Positions 51,844 through 60,590 of a stretch of DNA of 64,000 nt are shown in pieces. Under the pieces are notes generated by a model, which was not told the DNA's origin, did no database searches, and saw only the letters and a list, made by a program, of their open reading frames with translations. How positions within the stretch are numbered: the stretch's first letter is position 1; the number at the start of each line of letters is the position of its first letter. A program made the translations under genes and the position numbers. The DNA lies in the NCBI RefSeq assembly GCF_902728235.1, contig NZ_CACVBO010000002.1, positions 186,001-250,000 of the forward strand. Reading direction: 5' to 3'. The DNA comes from Lentimonas sp. CC4. Lineage in GTDB: Bacteria; Verrucomicrobiota; Verrucomicrobiia; Opitutales; Coraliomargaritaceae.

Positions 51844-54666
51844 ATGAGTAAATACCCCAACATTACATATCGTTTTTATATTACGACTTTCATGCTCGCT
51901 TGTAGCCCTTGGCTATGTGCTCAAGCCGCGGCAGATTCAGGTCCGCCCGTTGCAGACGATGTCGCAGTTCCGGCTGGATTTGTGCTACCAGATGCAGATG
52001 ATCCTGCAGACGCTTATTCTGGAGAAGGAGAAAATGCCATGGTGCTTCCTGAGGGCTTTGTGCTGCCCGAGGAGGATGAGGATGCTACAGATGCGAGCGC
52101 CGATACGGATGAAGGCGAATTTGAGGATGAAGACGGTGAAGAAGTTTATGTCCTGCCTGAGTTCGTGGTGTCAGCCGAGAAGGACCAAGGTTATTATTCT
52201 GCGCACTCACTTGCGGGGACTCGCACCAGTGAACTGATTAAAAATACGCCTCTGACTATTGGTGTCATTAATGAAGAGCTCATCAATGACTTCGGATTGA
52301 ATACGATTGATGATCTTGCGAGTGTATTGGCAGGTGTTCAAACCGATGCGAACGACGGATTCAATAACCGTGTGTTGCGCTTCCGTGGATTCAAATCGAA
52401 CTCTCAGACCTTTGAGTTCATGCCGCGTGTTTTGGATCAAGATAATTACAATGTGGCTCGTTCTGAGATCATTCGCGGCTCAAACAGTTTGATTTATGGT
52501 CAGTCTGACCCAGGCGGTAAGGTCAATTACATCGCTAAACGTGCTGAGTTTGGTAAGAATAAGGGACGCGTCTCCACTACGATTGAAGATGACGGTTCCT
52601 ATCGTGGTGAGTTTGACTACAACCAAGTCATTAACGAAAAAGTGGCGACTCGGGTGATGGGGGTATACTCCTATAAGGACCTTGTCCAAGATGAGGCAGA
52701 CCGCACCTTTCAAGGTATGACTGTAGAAACGAGTTACCGAGCTACAGAGAACACTCAGTTCCGCTTACACCTAGAAGGAGCCAAGGCGGATCGCACACCG
52801 ATCGCAAATTGGTATAAAGATGGAACTTCTGAATATGGCACGACTGGCCCGTTTCGAAATCTTCCGTTTGATGACGATTTGGTTGATTATTTGCCCAATA
52901 GTATGGTGCAGGATATGATTAACTTCAACGACGGAACGTTAGAGACAACGGATCTTAGAGCTAATGGAACTCCTAACTCAAAGCCAGTGCTTGATTTCTT
53001 TGAGTCAAAGCAGGATATAAAAAATCTCTACAAAAGTATTGATTTTGACCCCGATGATATTGGTGATTTCGAAGGAGACGATGAGTATCGGGACAGTGAA
53101 GGATTTTTTGCATTGGGAGAAATGATGCACTCATTCACCGAGAACTTAAATCTTAAGTTTGCTTTCGCAATCGATAGTGAGGATACCGATTCTGAAACAA
53201 TTAATTTGGGCACGGTTAAATTGGCCACGAACAAGAGCTATGATCCAGATCGTTCCTATCCTTATAAAGGTCTGGGGCGTGACGGCGAACCAAATCCGAT
53301 TAGTGACGCGAAATACTTAGGTGGAAACGGAAGTGTTGAGGAAGCGATATCGGGAGCGCATGTGGGTGCGAGGTGGGTAAAGAACGAGGCTTTTGAAGAC
53401 ACCTACTCTACTAGGACGACCTTCTCATGGCATAAAGATATTGCAGAGAGTAAGCAGCAGTTCTTGTTCTCATATGACTTCGACTATCGCGATGTCGGTA
53501 AAAAGAAAAAAGACCCATATTATACGTATGCGACGCCTGGTGCGGATGGCATCTATAGTAACAGTGACAAGACCCCCATTTTGAACTATCGCTTTGATGG
53601 CGTTGACACAGGAAACTATTCGGGGGACTCGAAGTGGGTCGAAACGAATAAGGATACAGCACAGATTGAAACGCATGCTCTATGGTTTGCGAATCAAGGC
53701 ACCTATACCGATGGGCGCTTGCATACACTGTTAGGCGTGCGTGTGGATATGATTGATGTTTCGTCAGAGAATGACCGGACCGCGATCAAGGGCTATGAAA
53801 ATGGAAAGGTTAAAACAGATGATACCTATACTGAGTGGAGCCCTTCGATCGGTGCACTGTTCTGGTTTCATGAGAATGTCGCGGTTTTTGCGAATTATTC
53901 GACCTCGGTTCAATCGCCCACAGGATTTGATCGTAACCCAGAAGGTGAGATCTTGGACCCTGAAAAGGGCAAAGGTTATGAGGTCGGATTCAAATTTGAA
54001 TTGCTTGACGGGAAGCTGAATGGCGAATTGGTCGGCTTCAGCATCAAAAAAGAGAATGACATCAATTCTTTGAATACCAGCGAGCTTCAAGGCCTGTATC
54101 CAAATGATGGAACCAATGATGACTTATACGATCAAACAGACGGTAGCACACAATTTGTCGGTAATCGTCTATCTGGGATTGACGTGCAGTCACAAGGCGT
54201 CGAGTTGATGGTCTTTTATAACCCGATTTCAGCGGTTTCACTGTCGCTAGGATATGCCTATTTGGATACCGAAATTAAGGATCATCCGCTTGACTATAAA
54301 GAAGGGAATACACAAAACGGCACGGCACCGCATACTGTCACATTCACCGGGAGATATAGCTTCAAGGATGGGCTTCTCAAGGGGGGCTATTTCGGTGGTA
54401 GTATGAAGTATATCGATAAAGCCCTTTACGATACATATGAGCTCCTGGACGGCGGTAATGCGGAGCTTTGGTTAGATGACCATTTTGAGACGAGTCTCTT
54501 TGCGGGCTGGAGTTGCAAAATGGGCAAGAGTCAGGAAGCCCCGAAGTTATCTCTCAAAGTGATCGTTAAGAACGTGTTTGACGAGGTGAGCTATGTTGCG
54601 AAGAGCAACGGTGCGCAATATACGAACCCACGCACCTTCGGCCTGCAGGCTGCAGTCGACTTTTAA
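51844..54666 (+). CDS. TonB-dependent outer-membrane receptor
   Basis: Open from 51820; ATG 51844 (MSKYPNITYRFYITTFMLAC) leaves room for the promoter motif and gives 940 residues. After the signal peptide (ends near CAQAAA) comes an acidic ~85-residue extension with three related units (PAGFVLPDADD, PEGFVLPEEDED, VYVLPEFVVSAEKD). The plug domain follows (NTPLTIGVINEELINDFGLN, VLRFRGFKSN, IIRGSNSLIYGQSDPGGKVN), then a 22-strand-type barrel ending in Phe (NPRTFGLQAAVDF). It resembles siderophore-type receptors in form, but Verrucomicrobiota use such receptors without SusD for glycans. It is the only outer-membrane importer in the window and has a copy of the regulon motif, so uptake of sulfated oligosaccharides is inferred. 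ExbBD/TonB are not here. Confidence 0.92.
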   Translation: MSKYPNITYRFYITTFMLACSPWLCAQAAADSGPPVADDVAVPAGFVLPDADDPADAYSGEGENAMVLPEGFVLPEEDEDATDASADTDEGEFEDEDGEEVYVLPEFVVSAEKDQGYYSAHSLAGTRTSELIKNTPLTIGVINEELINDFGLNTIDDLASVLAGVQTDANDGFNNRVLRFRGFKSNSQTFEFMPRVLDQDNYNVARSEIIRGSNSLIYGQSDPGGKVNYIAKRAEFGKNKGRVSTTIEDDGSYRGEFDYNQVINEKVATRVMGVYSYKDLVQDEADRTFQGMTVETSYRATENTQFRLHLEGAKADRTPIANWYKDGTSEYGTTGPFRNLPFDDDLVDYLPNSMVQDMINFNDGTLETTDLRANGTPNSKPVLDFFESKQDIKNLYKSIDFDPDDIGDFEGDDEYRDSEGFFALGEMMHSFTENLNLKFAFAIDSEDTDSETINLGTVKLATNKSYDPDRSYPYKGLGRDGEPNPISDAKYLGGNGSVEEAISGAHVGARWVKNEAFEDTYSTRTTFSWHKDIAESKQQFLFSYDFDYRDVGKKKKDPYYTYATPGADGIYSNSDKTPILNYRFDGVDTGNYSGDSKWVETNKDTAQIETHALWFANQGTYTDGRLHTLLGVRVDMIDVSSENDRTAIKGYENGKVKTDDTYTEWSPSIGALFWFHENVAVFANYSTSVQSPTGFDRNPEGEILDPEKGKGYEVGFKFELLDGKLNGELVGFSIKKENDINSLNTSELQGLYPNDGTNDDLYDQTDGSTQFVGNRLSGIDVQSQGVELMVFYNPISAVSLSLGYAYLDTEIKDHPLDYKEGNTQNGTAPHTVTFTGRYSFKDGLLKGGYFGGSMKYIDKALYDTYELLDGGNAELWLDDHFETSLFAGWSCKMGKSQEAPKLSLKVIVKNVFDEVSYVAKSNGAQYTNPRTFGLQAAVDF

Positions 54667-55250
54667 TACCAAATACTGACCAGTATTGGTATGAAAATAA
54701 CCGCAGTGCGCAGAGGAGATGGGGAGTGTGGATACTCCGCGTCTGCTCTCTGCGTGCTGTGCGAACTTTAGCGCGCTGCACAACCAAAGATTAATTTCTG
54801 ACTCCTTGCTTCTAAGTCCTGAATGTCGGCTGACCTACGTCGCGGTTCCAACTCATCTTTTTAGATGTTCCCGTATTATACCGCTGCGTATCAAGTATTG
54901 TGATTCTCGATAGGGCGGTCTGATTGTCGAAAAAACACAATCTTACTTCAGTCGTAGGTGGCTTCCATTAGGTGGTCACCCGCTAGGAGGGGTGGTTCCA
55001 ACGAACGTGTCGGTTGAACACCTACATTGGGAGGAGCTTATGTCAGGCTAGGCACTTGACTACGCTTTTCACATGTCATGATGCGCGCCAGTATAAATGA
55101 TCTGAATGATGCCGTTCGGACAGTTGATATCAAAGTGTTCGCTGCGACATCAGGTAGGGCAGCACGTAGAAGAGGACACGGGGGATCTGCTCACTCGCAC
55201 AGACCATGCAGTGGTTCAGTATCATTGCCCCCTGCAGTTTCGTTAAACTC
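54667..55250. other. Noncoding stretch after the TonB receptor
   Basis: About 580 bp without a credible gene. At its left end ATACCAAATACTG / CCAGTATTGGTAT forms an imperfect hairpin that may end the receptor transcript. The rest holds short degenerate repeats (for example GTAGGTGG and GGTTCCAAC variants) and nothing else I can assign. Confidence 0.5.
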
Positions 55251-55283
55251 AAAAAAGGCCGCCCTAGTATCGGGCGGCCTTGT
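55251..55283 (-). terminator. Rho-independent terminator of the TPR gene fragment
   Basis: On the minus strand AAGGCCGCCC GATACTA GGGCGGCC forms a strong stem followed by six T. Confidence 0.92.
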
Positions 55284-55308
55284 CTAAAGCTAAATGTCGC
55301 GGTGTTGT

Positions 55309-55800
55309 CTACGCTTTGTTACGAGCGGCACGTTCGACTCGTTTCAGGTAGTCTTCGATGTTCTCGTCTGGCTGCATGTAAAGTGCGCGGCGTAGCAGTG
55401 GCAACGCTGCCTGATATTCTGTGTTGGCGACGAGTGCCTGTGCGTGGGCAATAAGTGCTTTGCGCTCGAACTCAGCTATCTTTTCGGCCTGCTCAAAGCG
55501 GTTGATTGCTTTGGCGAGATCGCCTTGGGCTGCGTAGATACGGCCTAGGTCGATGATGGCTTCGCCGTTGAGGGCATCACGCTTAATGATTTGATCGAGT
55601 GCGGTGATGGCTGTCTCGTTATCGTCTTCGGCGCGGGCGATCTTGGCTTCGAGGATGAGCAGTGCGAGGTCGTCGGTCTCATTGATCTGTGTGCCGAGTT
55701 GCTGGCGTGTCTGTGCGATCATCACTTTGCCTTCGTCGTAGTTACCGCTGCGTGTGAGGATCTTGGCGCGCGAATGAGTGAGTAAGTGTCTTTTCTTTGA
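55309..55800 (-). pseudogene. C-terminal fragment of a TPR-repeat protein
   Basis: A clean 138-residue open part starts at GTG 55725, but TPR-like coding continues upstream in the same frame (LLTHSRAKILTRSGNYDEGK) to about 55790. There it runs into the start of the opposite-strand PEP-CTERM fragment. Visible TPR units: AKIARAEDDNETAITALDQI, IDLGRIYAAQGDLAKAINRF and EQAEK, then LPLLRRALYMQPDENIEDYL. No signal peptide or start-like context is present. The gene seems to have lost its 5' end at a breakpoint near 55780-55800. Its normal terminator is intact. Confidence 0.7.
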
Positions 55801-56362
55801 CTCGAACTGGCGATTTGGATGGAGGGACTGTAGATGACACTCTGACTTTCGATTTGCGCCTCAAGGGCTTTACGGGATCCTCTTATACGAGTCCTGATGT
55901 GACGCTTGGAACTGCTTACGATCTCAGCGCAGACTGGGATAGTGTCTATGATGCGACTACTAATCCCGTTCCCACTCCTCTGCAACACTTTGGCCCTGGC
56001 GGTGATATCGACAATAATCAGTCCTTCCAGTTAAGTATTGAGAATATCTTTTTTGATCAAGGTGAGGGCGATGGTTGGGCGGCCACATTTGACGGTTTTT
56101 CTGCGATCTCTAAATATGGCACGGATAACACCACTTATTACTTTGGAACAACAGCCGCTGAGTCTATTTTCATGACGGGTGATGGGGATTCCGGATTCTC
56201 TGGCCCAGTTGATGTGCTTACAGTGACTGCTACCGCGAATGGTAATCGTTTTCGTGACCTTGATTTTGCATTCACCACTGCTATTCCCGAGCCCGGCACT
56301 TACGCACTGCTCCCTGGCCTCACTGGCCTTGCCTTTGTTATGGCTCGTCGTGGTAGATCCTG
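55782..56362 (+). pseudogene. PEP-CTERM protein, 5'-truncated
   Basis: Open from 55782 with only a TTG (55797) as possible start. The product begins inside a mature beta domain (FSLTRTGDLDGGTVDDTLTF) with no signal peptide, continues through WAATFDGFSAISKYGTDNTT and ends with the sorting tag IPEPGTYALLPGLTGLAFVM followed by RRGRS. Related intact neighbours have signal peptides and upstream palindromes; this copy has neither. It meets the truncated TPR gene head-to-head, so both lost their 5' parts at one junction, by rearrangement or misassembly. Its 3' flank and terminator match those of the downstream PEP-CTERM genes. Confidence 0.75.
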
Positions 56363-56414
56363 AGCCTGTCGAAGGGCCGTCGCCGCGCTTAAGCTGACTG
56401 ACGCTTCAATTTTC

Positions 56415-56448
56415 AAAGGCCTCGGATCATTGATCCGAGGCCTTTTTT
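56415..56448 (+). terminator. Shared PEP-CTERM terminator, copy 1
   Basis: GGCCTCGGATCA T TGATCCGAGGCC followed by T6. The same hairpin recurs after each PEP-CTERM gene of this zone. Confidence 0.92.
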
Positions 56449-56839
56449 GTGGCTACGGATCTGGAGGACTTCAATCTCGGAGGCAGAGAGCGCTACGATT
56501 CATCCTAGATTCAGGAGTTAGAAGTCAGAAGTTAGTCCTTGGTGATGAAACTCTTACGAACGTATTCGCTGTCGCCGATTTGGCGAATCGAAGATTCTTC
56601 ATAAAACACTGATATTTAGCTCCTAACTACTGCCTTCTAGCTTCTAACTACTTTTTTAAGGTTCATGCCTGACTCGAGATTTCATTGTCACGTCAGAGTG
56701 GATAAGCAGCCATCAGTGGTAGAAAAAAACTGAGCCTTAGAATCGTGCCCAGAACCGCTTATTCTCGCTCATTTGACGCTTATTCTAAACTCGGCAGTTG
56801 GCTTGGGTTCGATTTATTAAGCCATTTTTCTTAACTACC

Positions 56840-56855
56840 CCCCAATATATTGGGG
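56840..56855. promoter_or_regulatory. Palindrome CCCCAATATATTGGGG upstream of PEP-CTERM gene
   Basis: Perfect 16-bp palindrome followed by TATTCGA, 123 bp before ATG 56979. Related palindromes precede the next two PEP-CTERM genes at similar spacing. Confidence 0.7.
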
Positions 56856-56978
56856 TATTCGAGCCCACTAGAATTCGGTAGTATGCGTGCTGTTAATACT
56901 ATCAGTAGTTGGCGGTCCGTTGAGTTTCCTTCTGCTGATTTCCCGAACTAGTGCACTCAACGAAAGTTACATCCCTCT

Positions 56979-57866
56979 ATGAAAAAACAGATCAAATTTA
57001 TCGCAACGGCAACCGCCCTGCTCGCGTTCACTCAAGCTGGCCATGCTGCTAGTATTAATTGGACTGGCGGTGGCACTACGGACGATTGGAATGATACTGC
57101 CAATTGGGGCGGAGTCACTCCGGGCAGCCAGGGTGTGGAAGATAGTGTAATCTTTAATACAGCGGGTGACAACAATACCCCGACAGCATCCTTTGCCTTT
57201 ACGACGGCATCGGATTTCAATTTCAGAAATGAAGCAACACTGACACTTCAGACCGGAGTGACCATTTCCAACTTTGACCAAGGACGCCTAGCAGCGAATG
57301 GCGGCAATGGAGGAGGGCACGTTGTTCAGACTGGCGGCACTCTGTCCGGTAGAACTTTTGTCGTTGCTAGCAGTCTTACAGCGACAACACGCTCTTCACA
57401 CACCATGTCTGGTGGCAATGTGACGCTTACCGAACTTTACGAGGTGAATACACTTGGCGATGTCATCCTGACGGGGTCGACCGCGGCTGTTTCAGCGGGT
57501 TCGATTGATTTTGAAGGCAACTCTACATTAACGTTCAATTTTGATGCAGCAGGCATCGGTTCGTTTACAACTGCTGGATCCTTTGGCGCAGGCACGACTT
57601 CAACCATGACGATCAATGTTGGTAGCTACAACGCGACTGTCGGCGCCGCCTTCACCCTCGTAGATGCGGCTACGCTTACAGGTTTTGACAGTGGTAATAT
57701 CACAGTGAATGGCTTCGGCACTGAGGGGGTTGGTTATACCTTGACTCAGGACCTAGCGGGTAGTGGTGATATTGTCTTCACGGTCATTCCGGAGCCCGGC
57801 ACTTACGCACTGCTCGCTGGCCTCACTGGTCTGGCCTTCGTGATGCTTCGTCGTCGTAGATCCTGA
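56979..57866 (+). CDS. PEP-CTERM sorting domain protein, beta-strand-rich
   Basis: 295 residues: signal peptide (1-23, GHAA), then INWTGGGTTDDWNDTANWGG, the opening typical of autotransporter-like beta-helix surface proteins of this phylum. A Gly/Thr/Ser-rich region follows, ending in the sorting tag IPEPGTYALLAGLTGLAFVM + LRRRRS. It should be exported, cut by an exosortase and displayed or released. The C-terminal RRRRS with its TGA stop is created by a 29-bp segment absent from the two downstream paralogs. The upstream palindrome and shared terminator suggest common control. Confidence 0.92.
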   Translation: MKKQIKFIATATALLAFTQAGHAASINWTGGGTTDDWNDTANWGGVTPGSQGVEDSVIFNTAGDNNTPTASFAFTTASDFNFRNEATLTLQTGVTISNFDQGRLAANGGNGGGHVVQTGGTLSGRTFVVASSLTATTRSSHTMSGGNVTLTELYEVNTLGDVILTGSTAAVSAGSIDFEGNSTLTFNFDAAGIGSFTTAGSFGAGTTSTMTINVGSYNATVGAAFTLVDAATLTGFDSGNITVNGFGTEGVGYTLTQDLAGSGDIVFTVIPEPGTYALLAGLTGLAFVMLRRRRS

Positions 57867-57918
57867 GCCTGTCGAAGGGCCGTCGCCGCGCGTAAGCTGA
57901 CTGACGCTTCAATTTTCC

Positions 57919-57951
57919 AAGGCCTCGGATCATTGATCCGAGGCCTTTTTT
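57919..57951 (+). terminator. Shared PEP-CTERM terminator, copy 2
   Basis: Same hairpin and T run as at 56415. Confidence 0.92.
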
Positions 57952-58288
57952 GTGGAGTGATCTCTGGCGGACTTCAACAATGTCGGCAGGGTAGCTCTAG
58001 GTCCCATTGTTGCGTTTAGGTGAAGTGTGCGGATCTTTGTGAGTGCACTTTATGCGAACCTGTGGCTAGTGGACAGAGTGTGCGTTGCTTTGTCGCCTGA
58101 GCGCAGTAGCTAGTGATTGCTTGTTGGTGTCGAATGCATGGGGAATCGAACTCGCCTGAGGTGGATTTTATATTTTTGAAAAAAAGAGAATGCGGAATAC
58201 ATGGGCTGCTCGCTTTACTTTTTAGGATAAATCGGCATAGGTTGATGTGTTTTACCATAGTTCCCTTAACTGCTGTTAACAATCCCTC

Positions 58289-58406
58289 GATTCAGTCTAA
58301 TACCCCTTACCCTTGATAGATCAGATCAATCCCCTCGGCGCTGTTGTGCCAGCTTTGGCCTCGCGTTACACCGCGTCCCGCGACTTTTCTTGGATTAACC
58401 TGAGGT
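58289..58406 (+). repeat. Upstream repeat block of PEP-CTERM genes, copy 1
   Basis: About 120 bp that recur at 60307-60426. Both ends are nearly identical and the GC-rich middle differs. It precedes the palindrome and the gene by the same order in both places, so it is probably part of a duplicated promoter or leader region. Confidence 0.75.
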
Positions 58407-58424
58407 TATCCAATTCTCTCCCCA

Positions 58425-58445
58425 CCAAAATATATTGCGATATTC
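58425..58445. promoter_or_regulatory. Degenerate AATATATT-centred palindrome
   Basis: CCAAAATATATTGCGATATTC, a decayed version of the sites at 56840 and 60456, 85 bp before ATG 58530. Confidence 0.5.
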
Positions 58446-58529
58446 ACGATAGCTGGATGTGAGCTATCGTGGACACTAACTAGAAAAACCGAAAAACAGA
58501 CTATTTTCACAATCACTTACCCCCTTATC

Positions 58530-59366
58530 ATGGAAAAGCACACTATCACACAATTTTCTCTGCTTGTCGCCGCAGGCCTTTTCGCTTCTTCCGCGCAAGC
58601 GGACACGTTCACATGGAATAATCCCGGTGATACGACTGCGAGTTGGAGTGTCGCCGATAATTGGCTTAATGGTGGTGTTACTGCCACTACTGCCCCCACC
58701 GATGGGGATTCGGTCATCCTTAATGCGGGGGAAAAAGACGGTGGAGGTGGCGCATGGGTTACTGCAGATACCTCGTTTACAATTACATCGGGCCAGTCCG
58801 TGATCGCCAATGAAGATGGCACTAGCCTACGTCCAAATGGGCAAACATTCACTGTTGCAACTGGCGGCACACTTGATTTGACCAATGGGGGTAACACGAC
58901 AGGAACATATGGTAACGTTTTTGGTGGAAATAACCCAACCCTAATTATCGAGTCTGGCGCGACGGCTAGGGTCACGACCTTCGACTGGAATAGAGCCAGC
59001 GAAAACGAAATAATAACCTTCGCTGCAAACAGCTTGGGTGAGGTGACGCTCTTTCAAGTCGATGGGGAAGCTCAACTTGGTGGCGGTGCTGGTGATGCAT
59101 TGAATCTGGATTTAACGGATCTGACTGCAGGAAGTGAATTGGGAACCTATGAATTGATTGACTACGGTTCACTGAATGGAACTTTTGGCATCGTGAATGT
59201 TCTGGGTTTGGAAGCAGGGCAGACGTTTTCCACAGATTATGTTTACGACTTTGGCGGAGGCGATTTAGGAATCGCGATCTCCGTCATTCCAGAACCTGGC
59301 ACTTACGCACTGCTCGCTGGGCTCACTGGTTTGACATTCGTAATGCTTCGTCGTCGCCGCGCTTAA
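58530..59366 (+). CDS. PEP-CTERM sorting domain protein, beta-strand-rich
   Basis: 278 residues: signal peptide (1-24, SSAQA), FTWNNPGDTTASWSVADNWL opening, repeated NGGxxT/Gly-rich beta turns, and the C-terminal tag IPEPGTYALLAGLTGLTFVM + LRRRRA. It is parallel in layout to the gene at 56979 but not closely alike in the middle. Upstream repeat block, degenerate palindrome and downstream terminator are shared with the neighbouring genes, so this is a member of a locally duplicated surface-protein array. Confidence 0.92.
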   Translation: MEKHTITQFSLLVAAGLFASSAQADTFTWNNPGDTTASWSVADNWLNGGVTATTAPTDGDSVILNAGEKDGGGGAWVTADTSFTITSGQSVIANEDGTSLRPNGQTFTVATGGTLDLTNGGNTTGTYGNVFGGNNPTLIIESGATARVTTFDWNRASENEIITFAANSLGEVTLFQVDGEAQLGGGAGDALNLDLTDLTAGSELGTYELIDYGSLNGTFGIVNVLGLEAGQTFSTDYVYDFGGGDLGIAISVIPEPGTYALLAGLTGLTFVMLRRRRA

Positions 59367-59387
59367 GCTGACTGACGCTTCAATTTT

Positions 59388-59421
59388 CAAAGGCCTCGGA
59401 TCATTGATCCGAGGCCTTTTT
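59388..59421 (+). terminator. Shared PEP-CTERM terminator, copy 3
   Basis: Same hairpin and T run as at 56415. Confidence 0.92.
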
Positions 59422-59850
59422 TGTGGCTACGGTTCTGGAGGACTTCTATTTCGGGGCAGAGAGCGCTACGATTCATCCTAGATTCAGGAGTCAGAAGTTA
59501 GTCCTTGGTGATGATACTCTTACGAACGTATTCGCTGTCGCCTACCGAGCGCAGCGACACTTATTATGCCCTTGGGTGCAACCGAAGGGCGAAGCCATTT
59601 GGCGAATCGAAGATTCTTCATAAAACACTGATATTCAGATCCTAACTACTGCCTTCTAGCTTCTGACTACTCTTTTAAGTTTCATGTCTGACTCGAGGTT
59701 TCATTGTCACGTCAGAGTGGATAAGCGTTCAATCAGCAGTTTACCGCGTGAGACGAAGGGCTTTTACGCAGACCATAAGCGGTAGAAAAAAACAGAGCCT
59801 TAGCGCAGTGCCCAGAGCCGCAGCGCGGGAACCGCTTATTGACGCTCATT
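59422..59850 (+). repeat. Second copy of the long PEP-CTERM 3' repeat
   Basis: It matches 56449-56800. Relative to that copy it has a ~57-bp insertion after GTATTCGCTGTCGCC (59527 onward, containing GAGCGCAGCGAC and GGTGCAACCGAAGGGCGAAG) and further insertions near 59727 and 59815. Confidence 0.8.
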
Positions 59851-60306
59851 TGACGCTTATGGGGAGAAGTCATTCGTAGATGAGGTGAGGGTGGCTTTGG
59901 CGTATGTGCTGGTTGTTTGGGAGGGATGGCCTCTACGCCTGCTGCGTTCTACGCTGCCGTCGGCCGAGCCTCTGCACCGAACCAAAGCACCCACACGCCG
60001 CAGACGAAGCTCGTCCCTCCCGAATGTTTTGAGCGAAAGATTACAATTCTTGATGCGCAGCAGTATAGTGTTCGAGGAGCCCCGTGGCTTTGTGCGCTGC
60101 CCTCATATTCCCCGCTGACGATTCAATTGTCCCAGCCATTCGCAGGCTCTCCCGTAGCCAGCTTTAGGATTTAACTAAAATGAATGCTGTTTTGTTGTAA
60201 AAAACACGAAAGTGTAGAGGTGTTGTCTTTACTTGGTGCGATGAATGAGCAACAGTAAGTCAGCGTTACGACAGTTCTATGAAGTGCTCTTAACACTCTA
60301 CCCCCA

Positions 60307-60426
60307 TCGATTCAGTCTAATACCCCTAACCCTTGATAGATCAGATCCATTCCTCCGGCGCGGTTGCGGCCGATTTGGCGCAGGCATTACGCCGCGCCCC
60401 GCGACTTTTCTTGGATTAACCTGAGG
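60307..60426 (+). repeat. Upstream repeat block of PEP-CTERM genes, copy 2
   Basis: Counterpart of 58289-58406, upstream of the 1104-residue PEP-CTERM gene. Confidence 0.75.
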
Positions 60427-60455
60427 TGATTCTGACTTTTTTTGCACGCATCCCC

Positions 60456-60469
60456 CCCAATATATTGGG
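60456..60469. promoter_or_regulatory. Palindrome CCCAATATATTGGG upstream of PEP-CTERM gene
   Basis: Perfect 14-bp palindrome followed by ATATGCGA, 121 bp before the start at 60591. Spacing matches the site at 56840. Confidence 0.7.
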
Positions 60470-60590
60470 ATATGCGAATTCTGCGAGTTATGTATTATGT
60501 CACATGCTAACACTGTTGACTCACTAATCACTCATTTCACTGACTTTAAAGAAAACCCCGAACTCATACATTCACTCCAAAACTACTCCT

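Larger units (their letters stand above)
56363..56978. other. Noncoding PEP-CTERM spacer with terminator, long repeat and palindrome
   Basis: 616 bp. It contains the shared PEP-CTERM 3' flank and terminator (56415-56448), then about 300 bp that recur at 59420-59850 with indels (including GATTCAGGAGTTAGAAGTCA and its near-inverse CTTCTAGCTTCTAACTAC). The palindrome at 56840 lies ahead of the next gene. No gene seen. Confidence 0.7.
57867..58529. other. Noncoding PEP-CTERM spacer
   Basis: 663 bp with the shared 3' flank and terminator (57919-57951), about 330 bp of unassigned sequence, a ~120-bp block at 58289-58406 that recurs at 60307-60426 (starting CGATTCAGTCTAATACCCCT, ending CGACTTTTCTTGGATTAACC), and a degenerate palindrome at 58425. 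No gene seen. Confidence 0.7.
59367..60590. other. Long noncoding PEP-CTERM spacer
   Basis: 1.2 kb. Shared 3' flank and terminator (59388-59421); about 430 bp repeating 56450-56800 with extra small insertions; about 400 bp with no assignable feature; the repeat block 60307-60426; then the palindrome at 60456. No credible gene. Confidence 0.7.

Noticed and set aside
3698-54666. Fucoidan or ulvan degradation as the main function of the sulfatase cluster
   Set aside because: No fucosidase (GH29/GH95/GH107/GH141), ulvan lyase or rhamnosidase was seen, whereas GH110 and GH2 galactosidases are present. Not fully excluded, since the sulfatase specificities are unread.
51844-54666. SusC/SusD-type import pair
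   Set aside because: The receptor has no adjacent SusD-like gene and lacks a SusC-type N-terminal carboxypeptidase-like domain; it is an ordinary TonB-dependent receptor.
54667-55250. Several 60-80 residue frames in both directions
   Set aside because: Low-complexity or Arg/Ser-biased translations without starts, signals or motifs; treated as noncoding.
59885-60174. Two overlapping ~80-residue frames in the PEP-CTERM spacer
   Set aside because: Overlapping frames of similar length in repeat-rich DNA, with no protein-like composition.
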